Part shown: positions 46,760 to 60,000 of the stretch, piece by piece
Position numbering within the stretch: position 1 is the stretch's first letter
Layout: each line of letters starts with the position of its first letter
Source: Acorus gramineus
Taxonomy: Eukaryota > Streptophyta > Magnoliopsida > Acorales > Acoraceae
Assembly (NCBI GenBank): GCA_030737835.1
Contig: CM060847.1
Location: 12,848,704 to 12,912,703 of the forward strand
Direction: 5' to 3'
DNA length: 64,000 nt
Program-made: the position numbers and the translations under genes
The notes under the pieces: model-generated
What the model saw: the letters and a program-made list of their open reading frames with translations, nothing else
Told to the model about the DNA's origin: nothing
Databases searched by the model: none

Positions 46760-48112
46760 GAGATGGTTTTGTTTGCTTTAGATGAGAGACGTGTAAGAAG
46801 AAAAAAAAAGGTAAGCGGCGCGGTTGATGTTTGAGTTGTGGGATATTTATAAGATGGTGGGTTTAGAAAAAAATAAAATGAAGGAAGATGGGATTAATAG
46901 GGTTGTGGGTAAAATAAAAAGGTGGTGAAAACATCCGCACCCTTCATTGAATATTTGAATCCCATCAAAAAGAAAAAAACAGAAGCTACGCCAAGTAGGG
47001 TCTAATCTTCAAATAGTATCTCTTTTGATTTCTCATGTGATTCTGTTTCTTTTTTATGTTTCACTTCTTTTTGTTAAAGCTGGTGTCCCAAAAGGGAAGG
47101 ATAATAGAAAGAGATTCTACCGAATCTTTGGCGGGCTTCATACATTAGTTTTTGAACTAAAACTTAAGACACGTTTTTTAATTAATTAAATTTTTTAATT
47201 GATGCATTTAGCTGAAAATATATTTGGGATTTTAGTTTCTTGCTAAACAAAAATAATTCTAAACGTGTTTTCATACAAAATTAATTATAAAAATATAAGG
47301 ATAATCACTGGCGGATCCCCATGCCCTACTCGGTTTTGTGAAAAAAAAATACATATATCATATGTATGCATGTTTTTTAAATTAATTATCATGTATTGTA
47401 ATTGGATAATGTTACATTCAATCTATTTTCCTGTTCTAAATCCAGTTTACAAATGTTTTAAATTTTAAAAAAATAGTATACCCCATCTAATGAAGTACGT
47501 GTTTTTATAAAAAAATGAAATATATATTTTAATGAATTGAATAGATACATTTATAGAAAATGTAAAAAATTTATTGAAGCATGTACCTTACTAAAGTGAG
47601 TATATGCTATGATAATTTTCTGTCGACGCATATGAAACTAGAATTGTGGTAGTTGGAATAAAAACTATGTGTAATAGCACTCACTGTAATTTGACATTAA
47701 TTTGGTAGAATATTAATAAATTTTAATTAGTTATGATATGTGTCTGAATCAGGTAGCTAATTTGATTATGAATTAAATTATTTTATATTTATATATATAA
47801 CTGTAGTACATTATTATTTCATTTTGGAAATTGTTACACTTTTTTTAAATATTAAACATTATTTAATGAGATATATTTTTTGATGAAAAATGTATATTGC
47901 TCTATTTCGAGTTGAATGAAATCATTTTTAATAAGTGAAAAAAAAAATTAACGAGATACCTCGTCTAAAAATGTATATACATAACTGGATAACTAACGAG
48001 GTACAGACTACATTTGAGACTGTAAAAAAAAACCATATGTAACAGCGCATTTTCGTTTTTTGTTTTTGTAACTTTGATTGAGCTGTGGATAAATTTTTTG
48101 ATATAAAATAGT
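46760..48112. other. Intergenic DNA, no gene seen
   Basis: A/T-rich, with blocks at 47470-47620 and 47880-48030 that recall the dispersed A/T-rich repeat. No coding region is supported. Confidence 0.35.
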
Positions 48113-48388
48113 GGGAATTTTTATTTTTAAGTCCCCATAAACTATAAGATTTAATGATCGATCCCTCAATTCTTCATATTTTGATTTTTGTCCCCGGATT
48201 TAAAGGATATGTTCCTTTTTAGTCCCTGGGAGGGATCTATCCCTAAATTATTTGGTCTTGTTTTTAGTCTTTAGGAGGGACTAAAAATGAACATATCATT
48301 TAAATCTGGGAACTAAAACCAAAATATGAAGAAGTGATGGATCGATCCCTAAATAGGTAAGTTTATAAGGACTGAAAACTAAAAAACC
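48113..48388. mobile_element. Palindromic MITE, copy C
   Basis: It starts GGGAATTTTTATTTTTAAGT and ends with the near-complement GGACTGAAAACTAAAAAACC. Internal TTTTTAGTCCCTGG units match copies A, B and D. It is the most diverged of the four. Confidence 0.75.
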
Positions 48389-49454
48389 GTATTGTCTATC
48401 TATTTGGTTAGCTTTCTCATTTTTTTTTGAATTGCAAATGAAAACTAAAATATATAATTTTTTTTTCTTATTTTTCAAAATAGATTTAAAAAAAACAATT
48501 AACATCATTTTTTTCAACCTTATAAAGCCATATTTTTAAATTTCTTGTATGTTAATTTAAAAATAATACTTTGAAAAGATGTAGAATTTGATTAATAATC
48601 TTAATTAAAAAATATAAGTTATCTAAGTTTGCTCCCCACTAAACATAATTTATGGCTGCTCCACTGAGAATAATATTATGTACATCCCATTTTTTAGTCC
48701 CAATTCAAGTCTACACGTATTTTGAATTTGTCAAAATAGTATATTTTATTTAATGAGTTACATATTTTTATAATAAAATGAAATATATATATACTCCAAT
48801 GCATTGCATGAATGCATTTACAGAAAATGTAAATTTTTTTTTATCAAATCACATACTCTAGTAATGTGAGTTTGGTAATTTTTTATTAACACATATAATG
48901 CTAAAATTAAGAATAAAAAAAAAATTGTGTATAACAACACTCAGAATATAATAAACCTTGAAGATATTTATAATCTTACTCAATTCCATATTGATTAAAC
49001 ATAAAAAAAATGGAATCACATTCAGTAAAAGATTATAATCATTAAAATCATCTAATTGGGGATTAAATTATATGTTCATAGATTAGTTGAATCATGAAGG
49101 AAACACATTTTGTCTCACTGAGACACTGAGTTACAGTGGTTGTAATGGAAAAATTGACCGAACAAACTCGATCATATTCAATCGATCCACACGAGTGAAA
49201 AATTTCTGAGGAGTCAGTGAAAGTGATTTTATTTTGTATCCATGGACTGCAAAATTTTACCTTTGTCTACCATTTCTTTTACTTTTTCACTTTAGGCATA
49301 CTAGAACTGTACCCGGGTCTGGTTGTACCTACCAGATCCGTAAACCTCATCAGGTGATAACGCACGGAATCCCATCTTATTTGAATAGTCACAGTAACCG
49401 ATAAAAAAAAAAAAAAAAAAAACCAAGAGGTCTCTTACACACTGTTTTTATTTT
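48389..49454. other. Intergenic DNA with dispersed repeat
   Basis: A dispersed A/T-rich repeat lies at about 48669-48930. No gene is seen. Confidence 0.35.
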
Positions 49455-49730
49455 GGGTTGTTTATTTTTAAGTCCCCACAAACCATCATATTTAGTGATT
49501 GATCTTTTTCTTCTTCGTATTTGAGTTTTAGTCCTTAGATTTAAAGAATAATTTATGGATAGGTCCTTCTCAAGGACTAAAAAAATAATTAAATAATTTA
49601 TGGATAGGTCCCTCTTAGGGACTAAAAATGAATTATCATTTAAATCTGATGACTAAAACTCAAATACAAAGAAGTGAGGGATCGATCACTAAATATAATG
49701 GTTTTTAGGGACTTAAAAATAAAAAAACCC
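49455..49730. mobile_element. Palindromic MITE, copy D
   Basis: It begins GGGTTGTTTATTTTTAAGTC and ends with the complement-like GGGACTTAAAAATAAAAAAA followed by CCC. It lies only 1.1 kb from copy C. Confidence 0.8.
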
Positions 49731-50772
49731 ATTTATTTTAGCTCTATTTCGAGTGTAGTCTTATATACCATGTATTCACTTTAACAATGCATATGTTTTA
49801 ATAATTTTTTTAATATTTTTTATAAATGCATTAATGTAATTCATTGGAGTATATGCTTCATTTTTTATAATAACATGTACTTTATTAATGAACCCATTTT
49901 TAACACATGTAAACTAAATTTAGGACTGAAAAATAGACTAGATATAACATTATACAACCGTGAAAGACCAATTTGAGAATAAAGCTTTGTATTCATATTA
50001 TGAATCATTATGGAAAATGCAATTTTTTTATAGTAAAAAACTCAGACCACGTATGTTTTTTTTTTAAATAGTAAATATTGTCTAATAATGTATATGTTTT
50101 TTTAAAATATAGATCGTTTCATTTTGAATTGAATGAATTCATTTTTAATAAATGTAAAAAAAAAAATTAATGAAGTATATATATTACCCGTCCAATGATA
50201 TATATGTTTCACTTCATTTTTAATAAGATAAATAAATTATATTTTAAAATATAAAAAAAAATAAGTATAACAACACCCAATCATTATATGCTATATTACT
50301 TACAAGAACAGCAAGAGCATCTAATCTCCTAGTCAAGTTGTGAAACCCACCGCCAAAAAAATAAATTTGGTGGTGGGTTTGAAGAAGAATTGCATCAAAT
50401 CAACGGCAGTCATAATTCGTCCACTACAACTGCGATTTTATTCCAAAAATAACCCCATAGAACTTGCCTTCTCGAGGCTGCCCTGTGAATGACTCCAAAC
50501 AAGGACGACCATCAGACCCGCTGCCCCCCGTCACTGACCTTTTTAAAGAGAGAGAATGAAAGACCGCATAATAAAATAAAATAAAATAAAATAAAACCAC
50601 CCCTTCACATCAGGACAAATCACACAACACCCCCCAAACGATTCCCCCATTTTTTTAATCCCCCCTTCGAATTTCTCTTCTGGCGTCGGTTCCCACATAA
50701 AAAACCCCCCTCCCCGTCTCTCATTTTCCACACCAAAAACCAAATCGCCTCTCTCTCTCTCTCTCTGTAACA
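49731..50772. other. Intergenic DNA and promoter of the GPI-anchored protein gene
   Basis: The first part is A/T-rich with dispersed-repeat-like blocks. An AAAAT pentamer run lies at about 50570-50596. The last 130 bases are C-rich and end in a CT run (50750-50766) just before the ATG, typical of a plant leader. No TATA box is assigned. Confidence 0.4.
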
Positions 50773-52624
50773 ATGCCGTTGTTGAGGTATCTCTTCTTGG
50801 CTTCGCTTATGCTCTCCATCGCCGCCTCCTCCTCCGACGGCGGTGCAGCTGAGCAGCAGCCGATGGACCCTGGAGACTTCACACCGGCGCCGAACACGGT
50901 TCCGGCCTTCCCGGTCGTGCAACAACAGGCGGCGAACCAGACCTGCCGCCTCGACCTCTCCGACGAGCTCTTCGGCGGCGTCGGCGAGGCCTGCGGCCGC
51001 AACCTCGACCGCGGCCGCTGCTGCCCCGTCCTCGCCGCCTGGCTCTTCGCCGCCCACGCCCGCTCCGCCCTCCAGATCTCTCAATCCTCACCGTCTCCGT
51101 CGCAACCGTCCGATCTCCAGCCGATGATGCCGGACGACTCGCAGAGGTGCGTCGACTCCCTCAACGACTCGCTCCGGAAACGCGACATCCACCTCCCCCG
51201 CCCGAACTCCACCTGCGACGCCGTCCTCTGCTTCTGCGGGATCCGCCTCCACCAGATCGGCTCGCTCTCGTGTCCCGCCGCGTTCAATCTCTCATCGTCC
51301 GCCGTCGCCGGTGGCCTCCGCAACGTCACACCCACCGCCGCCGTACGAAACCTCGAGAAGAACTGCCGGAACTCGTCCTATGCCGGCTGCACTCGCTGTC
51401 TCCAGTCCCTTGACAAGGTTTGGTTTAGTCATTTTCGTTGTTTCAGGTTTCCTCGTATATCCTTTCCGCCATTAAATGATATTCCCCTCCGCAATAAATC
51501 CCCAAATTCCATGCGAGTTCGTAAACTAACAGAAAAGCTTCATGTTTTTTAAGTGGTGTTTTTGTTTTGCGTATAAACACCTGTCAAAATCAATATCCAA
51601 AACAAAATTCCATATGGCATTGCAAAATAAACCTGTAATTATATTGATGTAAATATTTTAATATCCGTCTGTTTTTAAAACTTTTTAAATACGGGTATTA
51701 TTATTGAAATTTAGTTCTTTTTATATGCTAAATGTATATAAATATTTTCAAAATATAATTTAGACGATATATTGATTTTTTTTTTGAAAACTACTATTAT
51801 CATGAAATATAATTAAATTTAAACATTATATAATCCAAACATATAAAGTTTATAATATATGTCAGTTTTATATTTATCTCAGATTTCTAATATTAACTTG
51901 GATAATTTTTAATTTTTCACAAATAGGTCCAAGAGGTATTTTTTAAATAATTCACAAATTTATTATTATATATATATATATATATTACAAACAAATGAGA
52001 TATCGAGGGACATTGGTGATATATGAAATTCATGAGGGGCTTATATTACAAAAAAACATCATATATATTTTTTTTGTTAACTCCCATAAATCTTTTGTAA
52101 TGATTTGTATGGTCGACAGATTTATTATCACCAAACTGATATATAAAAATCACAAACCAATAAGACATGGGTTTTCATGATATACAAAATTCACGAGGGT
52201 CTTATTCAAATTTTTTTTTGTCCCAAGTTTTGTCAATTTCTGCAAGGACTGATTTGAAATGTTGTTTCTTCAACAGTTGAAGGGGGAAGATGCAGGGAAC
52301 GAGAGGGCAAGCAAGATGTTCGGTCGGGACTGCCAGTTGATGGGGCTGACGTGGCTCCTCGCCCGTAACAAGACCGCTTATATCCCCACCGTCTCCGCCG
52401 TCCTCCGCGCCATTATGTACAGTTCCCACCCACCACACCAGTCCTCTACAACCACCACCATAAAATGCAGTCCTGACCAAGAAAACATGCCCCTCGCCGT
52501 CGACTCCCTCCAGTTCCAGAAACTCTCTTCCTCTTTCGCCCCTCACTTTTCTTCTTTTTACATCCCAATCCTCGTCCTGTCCTCCCTCGTCGTTTCCTTC
52601 GCTCACGGGACTGCCTTCTTGTGA
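50773..52624 (+). CDS. GPI-anchored secreted protein of the At4g28100 type
   Basis: Two exons (50773-51417 and 52277-52624) join in frame to give 330 aa. A signal peptide covers about residues 1-20 (LFLASLMLSIAASS). The body is Cys-rich, with CRLDLSDELFGGVGEACGRN, RGRCCPVLAAWLFAAHARSA, CDAVLCFCGIRLHQIGSLSC and CQLMGLTWLLARNKTAYIPT. A hydrophobic C-terminus (FYIPILVLSSLVVSFAHGTA) fits a GPI-attachment signal. It closely matches the uncharacterised GPI-anchored protein At4g28100 of Arabidopsis, and the molecular function is unknown. Exon 1 is strongly G/C-rich, exon 2 less so. Several N-x-S/T sites suggest glycosylation. Confidence 0.92.
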
Positions 52625-54292
52625 GTCGTTCTTTCTTTTTATTTTTTAAATCACTTTTTGTAAAGAATTCTAGTGGATCCAGTGAGTGTTATTTTTTTTT
52701 TGTTTTTTGGCTCTGTTTTTTTTACTGGAGATGAGGATGGGTTGGTCTTTTTTGTAAAGTTGGTTGTTTTGCAGTTGTTTTTAGGGACCATCGGTGCATG
52801 TGGAGGGGCCCAAAAAGAAATCGTTTTTATTAATCGGAAACTATAAAAGTAGTTTAATGGATGAGTAGTCTATAAGGTTTCGAAATTTGGGAGGAAAGGA
52901 TGTTGGTCGTAAATTAATTGATGGAGGCAGAGCATCGTATATTGTGTGTTTGTTGTTATGTTTATGTAGGGACTAGAGACTGCTTTCCCAAGGTCTTCTC
53001 CTCTGTTATTGTGGAGCATTTGGATTTTTGTGTCATTTTGGCCATGCATCATGTGATTGTTTTCGGAGTCGGGATGTCTCCGGGCAACAATCCTGTAGCA
53101 GTCAATTAATGCATCATATAAATGAAATGTACAGTGAACAAATATATTTGAACAGACTTTTATTAGTAATAGTTTTTTTTTAAAAGGATTTGCAGTGTAT
53201 TGGATTTATGTGGCACATTTTCATTAGCTGTTATATGGTTGTTGGTCTAAGACGACCCTGTTCCATTGTTTTGGTGCATTTTTTAGGTTAAAAAAAAAAA
53301 ACATAATAAACACTTACTAATGCGGTAGAATTGAACATTATTTTTTCTTTCATGGTATATGATGGTTAGATGATTAGTGATACCCAATAATTAAAGTAAT
53401 CAATGCTCTTATTTAAAAAAAGTGTATTTGATGGTTTTTTTAAGGGATCCAGTTGACGAAGAAAGTGGTTGCAGGTTCTAGTGGGGTTTGGGATGATTCA
53501 ACTCAGATTTCAGACATTATCACCACTTTTAGGACTCGAATTTTAAAATCTTGCAAAAGAAGATCCCTTGTCGACTTTTTACATGGAAAAAGCACACGCA
53601 CTTATTATGGGGCATGGGTGTCATGACTCATAAAGTAAATTTAAAACAAAGAAATTGGGAGTCTCTCTAGAGCCCCTCCAAGATTATATTTTTGGAATTG
53701 AAATATGCCGTAGGATGAAAGAAGATGAGTTCTTGTGCACATGCACGCCAGATGCGGAAAGGGGTATGATATGTTCAGTCATTCTTTCGTAAATAGATAA
53801 GTTTTTAAGATAAGTTATTCTAATTTATAAGGGTAAAAAATTTATTATTTTTATTCAGATTTGTATTTGTTAATGCTTTTTATTATTCTTATTTTTTGTG
53901 TTCTTATCCTCAATCTTGCATTTGGATCAAATATGGGATAACTTCAATTTTTTTTTAAAAATACCATTAAAAAAATACCAAATTTATCCTTTCTATTAAA
54001 GGGGTATTAATGTTGTTTAGTGGAACACATTCTTTTTTTTTTCTTTAGTTTTTTTTTTTTTGGGAAAAATAGTCATCAATGTTATCCCAATTTTATAAAA
54101 TAAGGATAAAAAATTAAGACAAAGTTTTTATATCAAAATGTGGACAATTGTCCATATTTTCTCCCTTTTTTATATCATATGAGATAACAAATGATTTAAC
54201 CTAATTTTTTCCTTATCCCAACCCTTTATCTCCATGCCAAACAAAGCCATTGAGTGTATACCAATTAACAAGTCATTTTTCATTCATTCTCA
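52625..54292. other. Intergenic DNA downstream of the GPI-anchored protein gene
   Basis: The first few hundred bases would be its 3' untranslated region. No other gene is supported. A T-rich stretch (53930-54200) may be an old repeat. Confidence 0.4.
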
Positions 54293-54300
54293 GTCATTTG

Positions 54301-54781
54301 TAGAGGTGTAAAACGGGCCGTGCCGTGCCGGCCCGGCCCGTTTCATGTGACCATGCCATGCCGGCACGGCACAGGCCGCAAGGGGTCGGCCCAGCACGGC
54401 CCTCCGTGCCAGCCCGGCGGGCCACCGTGCCGTGCCACGGGCCGGCCCGGCCCGTTGGCCCGCCAACGGCTAGTCCAACTAACCGTTGACCCCCAACGGC
54501 TAGTAAACTGGCCGTTCACGGGCCAACGGGCCGGCCCGGCCTGTTGGCCCGTCCCAACGGTGGGGCCCACGGCACAAACCGTGCCGCGGGCCTAGCGGGC
54601 CGTGCCGTTCCGGCACGGCGGGCCTAGCGGGCCGTGCCCGAAACGGCACGCGGGCCGGGGGTCAGGCCAGCCCGCGTCGCCACCCAAACGGGCCGGCCCA
54701 CGGCACGGCCGTGCCGTGCCGGCACGGACCCTTAACGGGCCGTGCCACGGGCCGGGCCGGCCCACCCGTTTGGCACCTCTA
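54301..54781. mobile_element. G/C-rich hAT MITE, 481 bp
   Basis: It begins TAGAGGTGTAAAACGGGCCG and ends CCCGTTTGGCACCTCTA. Exact 8-bp duplications GTCATTTG flank it at 54293-54300 and 54782-54789. The inside is almost wholly made of GGCCGTGCCG, CGGCCCG and CAACGG words in both orientations, so it can fold extensively. Frames on either strand are by-products of this repetition. Confidence 0.92.
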
Positions 54782-54789
54782 GTCATTTG

Positions 54790-55335
54790 CATTCTCGAAT
54801 TGAAAAATGCCACGTATGGGCCTTGTAACGCATCTCGATTACATTTTCCCTCATAGATAGCAATGATTGTTTCCACACTTTATTGCAATGTGGATGGTGG
54901 AACACCCAGATAATTTTGGGTGCTGATACACTCAATTCATCTTGCAATCCTATTTACAGTCAATCACATCATTAACAGAGTGTATAAAATTGTATAACAC
55001 ATTATATACTTTCACCATCTCAATATATACTTTGATATGAAAAATGTAAATAAATACAATTTATATATATATATATATATATATATCATTTTTGTAACAA
55101 AAGAAGATACTTTATTAACTGTTTTATTAACGAACTATATACTTAAAAAAAAATCAAAACTTCTACAAACCGTAAGCGGAACTAAATGTATCATTATCCG
55201 ATCAACGTTGGCATCTTTAACGTTTTTATTTTTTATTTTGCCGGGGAATGTGGAGTTCGCTCTCAATGAAAAAGCACGAGTCAGAGTCTTCTAAGAGGCC
55301 TCCCTACACTGTTCCCCACTTGGGGAAGGAACCTT
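54790..55335. other. Intergenic DNA, no gene seen
   Basis: A TA dinucleotide run lies at about 55064-55086. Otherwise A/T-rich. Confidence 0.4.
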
Positions 55336-55680
55336 AGGGTCCGTTTGGAAACACAGATTGAAAAGTAGCTTTTGGAATAAAGCTGCTTTTTAAGATAATT
55401 TTAGACGTTGACTTTTTTAGGATGCTTTTTTAAAATCATGAATCAATATTTGAAAGGAGTTTAATGTTTGGCAGAGAAAATTGCTTTTCAATTCAAAAAA
55501 TCGATTCCGATAAAAAAACGTTGTTTCTGAGCTTTTTAAAACACAGATTTCGAGGGAAAAATTAAAAGGAATCCAGCTTCCGATTCTGCAAAAAACTGTC
55601 CCGTTTGGCTGCACGCTTTTAGCTTTTCAGCTTTTCAAAAAGCAAAAACGCGCCGAATCGCGCAACCAAACGGGGCCTCA
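55336..55680. mobile_element. Small DNA transposon (PIF/Harbinger- or hAT-like MITE)
   Basis: The ends are GGGTCCGTTTGG and, inverted, GGCCCCGTTTGGTTG. The interior repeats GCTTTTT/AAAAAGC words. TTA and TCA flank it, which would suit a 3-bp duplication only loosely. A degraded relative is at 45040-45363. Confidence 0.6.
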
Positions 55681-57068
55681 GTCAGTTCAACAATACTACG
55701 CTGTCCCGTGGCACGGCAGACCCGTCAAATTGACGGGCCACTTCTCCCTCTCCAACCGTTGAGCCGGCCCAGTGGCCTACTCAGTTTGGGCCTAGTATTC
55801 CAAGACTCCAGGTGAACTAATGAGTATTAAGTGGACTTTGGGCCTAGTAGTGGGTAGCTTACTTGATGGATTGGGTTGGGTTTTTTGGGTAAAAGATAAT
55901 AAACAAAATAAGAAAATCAACGTAGAGTTAGTTTGGGTCAATCAGATCCATAGGATTAGGATTAGGGTAGACCAGACCCGGCCCGCCCCATTTGGATGAT
56001 TGGGTCATATCGGGTCTCAGATCATTTAGATCGAGTATTTTACACCTTCTATCGGATTAGATCCGAGTCAATCCGCGACCGATTAACAGATCTAGTGTCA
56101 ATGGACCATACTGGGCCACCCCTTTATGCTGATGAGCCAGCACAAGCAGGGCATGCGACTCAACATACCCATTAAATTGATAGGCCGGGCCAACATAACA
56201 GAACGCTGATATATACTACCATTACCGCAGTTATAGGCTTTATCAAGGTGTATGGATATTGTTTTTTTTTTTTTTAAAAAAAAATACACTGTCATATCTC
56301 AATACATGCTAGTTTAACAGTAAATGTTAAAAAAAAAAGGTGTGGATTGACCATACTTGGGCTTGGGCGAGCATGATCCCGAGCTTCCATAAGTTGTTCC
56401 AAATGTATTTATAATTAAAAATAATACATCCAACCTCATATCACAACCCCTTTATAGCCCCCTGTTTTGATTTTTTCTTAAACTATAAATACTTGTCAAA
56501 TGAAAGATATTATTATGAACAATGAAATATAAGTATAAATAAACCAGTACATAAGTTTTTTCTTAAATAAATATAGGATTTTTAATTTTTTATACACTGA
56601 CTAGAGGACATCACATTCAAACATAAAAGTGCATGCATTTAATTCAATAGAGTACACCTTCACTTTTTGTGAAAGCTTGTACTTCATTTAACAAAATAAA
56701 TTTAAAACGTAGAAGTGTAACATTTCTAAAAGCAGGCTTCATACCTGGACCAATACAATCGCTAGAGACCAGTTTTGACCTTCAAGCAACTTATAATCTG
56801 TTTCTCTTCAACTATATACAAGATTATCAATCTCCTGAAGCAGTGTTCCAATGAGTATAAATGGGAAATATATGTTGATACATGTTGTATCAAACATTCC
56901 TTCATCAACTCATTATCAGAGACGAGCAATGATTGCAACATAGGGATCTATAATCATTGATGGATATTTTTCTTCCAGAAAGAAATGAAAGCACCAAATT
57001 ATGCCATCCGATACTATACAGATTGGCCAAAATAGATAAATGATCAGCCATAATTCATGAGCCACTAC
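55681..57068. other. Intergenic DNA and 3' flank of the JmjC gene
   Basis: Contains short GGCCC/GGGTC-rich and A/T-rich stretches (dispersed repeat words near 56430-56680). No gene is supported; the final few hundred bases probably include the JmjC 3' untranslated region. Confidence 0.35.
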
Positions 57069-60000
57069 TTACATTGCACCTGATGTCAACTCTTGAATTT
57101 CTTTGATTGCCAAATCGAGGCTGTAGAGAGCCATTTTCTTTACCTGTAACGAAAATACATCATTTTAATGGTTTTGTTAATTACTGTAGAAACATAGCTG
57201 AATAGTCTCTACTAATTAAACAAAAAATAATGTTGGGAATAGTAATCCATAAAATCACCTCTAACTTCACATTCTTTTCATTATGATTGTGGGGTTGTGA
57301 TCGAAGTTCATCAATCAGCTGAATACATTTACCGACATTTTCAGGTGACAGAAAATCCAATCCCACTTGCATACAGGACTGCAAAAGATTTAGTGTGCCA
57401 ATAAGATGACTTTTATATAAAAAAAAATCAAAATAAATCTGACAGATTTTACTTTACTCGCTCAAATCAAGAGGCCCAAAACATGTTCCAAAGAAAGCAC
57501 CCCAATTTGAAGAAATTTGTGCAAGCTTTTGTGCCATATATTTTTGCAAGAATAATAGGATGTCAAAATAAGTGATTATACGTTTATATAGTTATGCGAT
57601 TTTGAGTTGGAAAAGGATAACTCACATGATTTATGGGAGATGTGATAAGGTGCATGTGATCAGAGTATTCATTTAAAGGTAGAAGGAAAAAAACTTCTCA
57701 ATGGGCTAAAAAAATCTGCATTAATACAAGAAAGTAATAATAATTAATTTATAAAAAAAATTGTGTGTGTTTACCTTAACATATCTAATCTGATATGGAC
57801 AGCCAGCAGGAATAATAATTGCTTCTCCAGTATGTTGGTCCAAAGTCCAAGGCTCCACATCTAGAAACATGAATGTAATCAGTTTGATTGCTTGTTTGCA
57901 CTAATGATAAAAGCAACAAACAGCACTATTGGACAACTTACGGTATTCCTCCTTCAGCCTTTTCTTGTGAGCAGTATCCAGGAAGACGCTCTGGTCATGG
58001 ACCGGGTGAGCAGCCTATAGGAAAGACATTATCATTAGCATTAGAAGCAAGCATTTCATACAATGCAGAAAAGTGGCTATAAAACTTTGCCTTACATGTT
58101 TGAATGATTGACAAATATTCCTAAACTCATTACAGTGCCTTTTGAGATATTCCTGCAGCTTTGGAACATCTTCTCTACGAAATATATCCCACTGAGCACC
58201 ACAAGAATTGGCTATCAACTTTTTACCAGAAGAAAAGGATGTTCCTCTACTTTCTCCCAGTCCATTCTTTTCACCAATAGGAGGTTCTTGGAAACATAGA
58301 TTGGTCATACAACAAAATTTTCTAGTGTCCAACAACATCTCATCTTCATCAGGTTTGAACCTGAAACAGGAACAAGAGTGGTACAAGTCGTTTTGAGATA
58401 CCATAGACCCTCCAAAAAAATGCCATGGGTCAATTGTATCCGGTAGCTTCATGTTTCGACCAGTGAATGATGATTGTCGTTTCAAATTGCGTAACATCTT
58501 CTGCTTTAGGAAAGTCCTGAGAGGTTTCTTTTTATGCCGAGTTTTATGTCTTTTCTTCAGATTTTCAATCCTAGCAAGTTGTTCTGGGGGGATTGCAACC
58601 TCTACCGTATGTGCCAGAACATTTACCTAAAGCAAAAATACAAAACAATAAATCACAAGAACATAAAAATTGCCACCAACAATAACTATTAGGACAGCAT
58701 TAAATGTCTCCCTGGCATGTTAATTGATCAAGGAAAAAAAGAAAAGATGACAGAATGCAGAATGAGATTAAAAAAAGAGATCTGTATATTAATCAGCACT
58801 GCATGGAAACAGTGTGTCGAAGAGTAGTTAAACAGAACCATGAGATCTGCATGAATTGTAATCTCACCCCAGGGGCCACATACTTTGTGCTTGAACCAAA
58901 AGAATGTCTCAAATAGGAAAAAAGGTAATAGATGAAGATATTGATTGAAGTTTCATGTTTGCGAAGAAGAATAAAAGATTGAAAGGCCATATCAGCTTCA
59001 CTATTTTGTCCTCGACGAATACATAATTTGGAAAAGCTGAAGGTAAATAAATTAAGAGTTGACATTAATTTAAAATTTGCTCCTTGGCTAAGTGTCAGCA
59101 TATGCAGAAAACATGGAGACTAATAATATATAATAGCATATTTAGGTCAATATAAGTAAAAGAATTATTTCCCACCTGCATTACAAGAATGACATATCTG
59201 GGATTAAACTATTGCAAAGACCAGTGGTCTCAACAAATTTCATGTGGAAACCAACAGTTCTACCCTCCTATAGTGATCCAGAAAACAAGTCCTCGTAAGA
59301 TGATTTCAACAATGACATACCAACCTGCCTGTTACTAATGGCAGTTCTATACTGGCATAAGAGATGGAATTCTATAGAGCCCATGGAGAAAATAGAGACA
59401 TTATTCATCCACTCCTGTCATAGCAGGATCGGTGAATTAGTGCATGAACAACACATAATTTGTGGGTATTCACCATTATTGTAATTGATAAGTTGGTAGA
59501 AAAGATTATTGACAATTCGAACCTAAAGGCATCAAAACAAATGCATAGATCCAAATGGAAGCAGTTATTCACTACAGGACAGGTAACAAGCAAAAGCAAC
59601 AATGAACAGGCCTACCATATCAGATACATCACAACATAGCTTAATAACAGAATCTCCATGACCAAGCTCTTCAGCCATCCCATAAGATATATGCACCGAC
59701 GGACCCAGATCTGGCTTTACATAATCCTCTGGAAACTTCATGGCAAGGTTAAGAATTCCATTGTTTGGATTGATGTAGTCAGGAAATGGTAGAGCACGAA
59801 TAAATTCAGCACTGTGAGTAGGCAAATGTTCCTGAAACAATTTAGGGGGAGGCCAGTTTCTTATGTTCAGCATTTCAGGTAACAGATTCCAACGTGTCCG
59901 TCCCTCCATATATCCCTTTAAAAATTCATGTAGACTAATTTCTACCTGCCAAAAAATAAAGTAAAGAATTGGTATGAAGTATAACAGATTTTTTTTCCAT

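Noticed and set aside
50620-51413. Long Arg- and Gly-rich frames overlapping the GPI-anchored protein gene
   Set aside because: Shadows of its G/C-rich first exon; the sense frame matches a known family and has a signal peptide.
54320-54876. Several open frames on both strands
   Set aside because: They are by-products of the GGCC-rich internal repeats of the hAT element, not genes.
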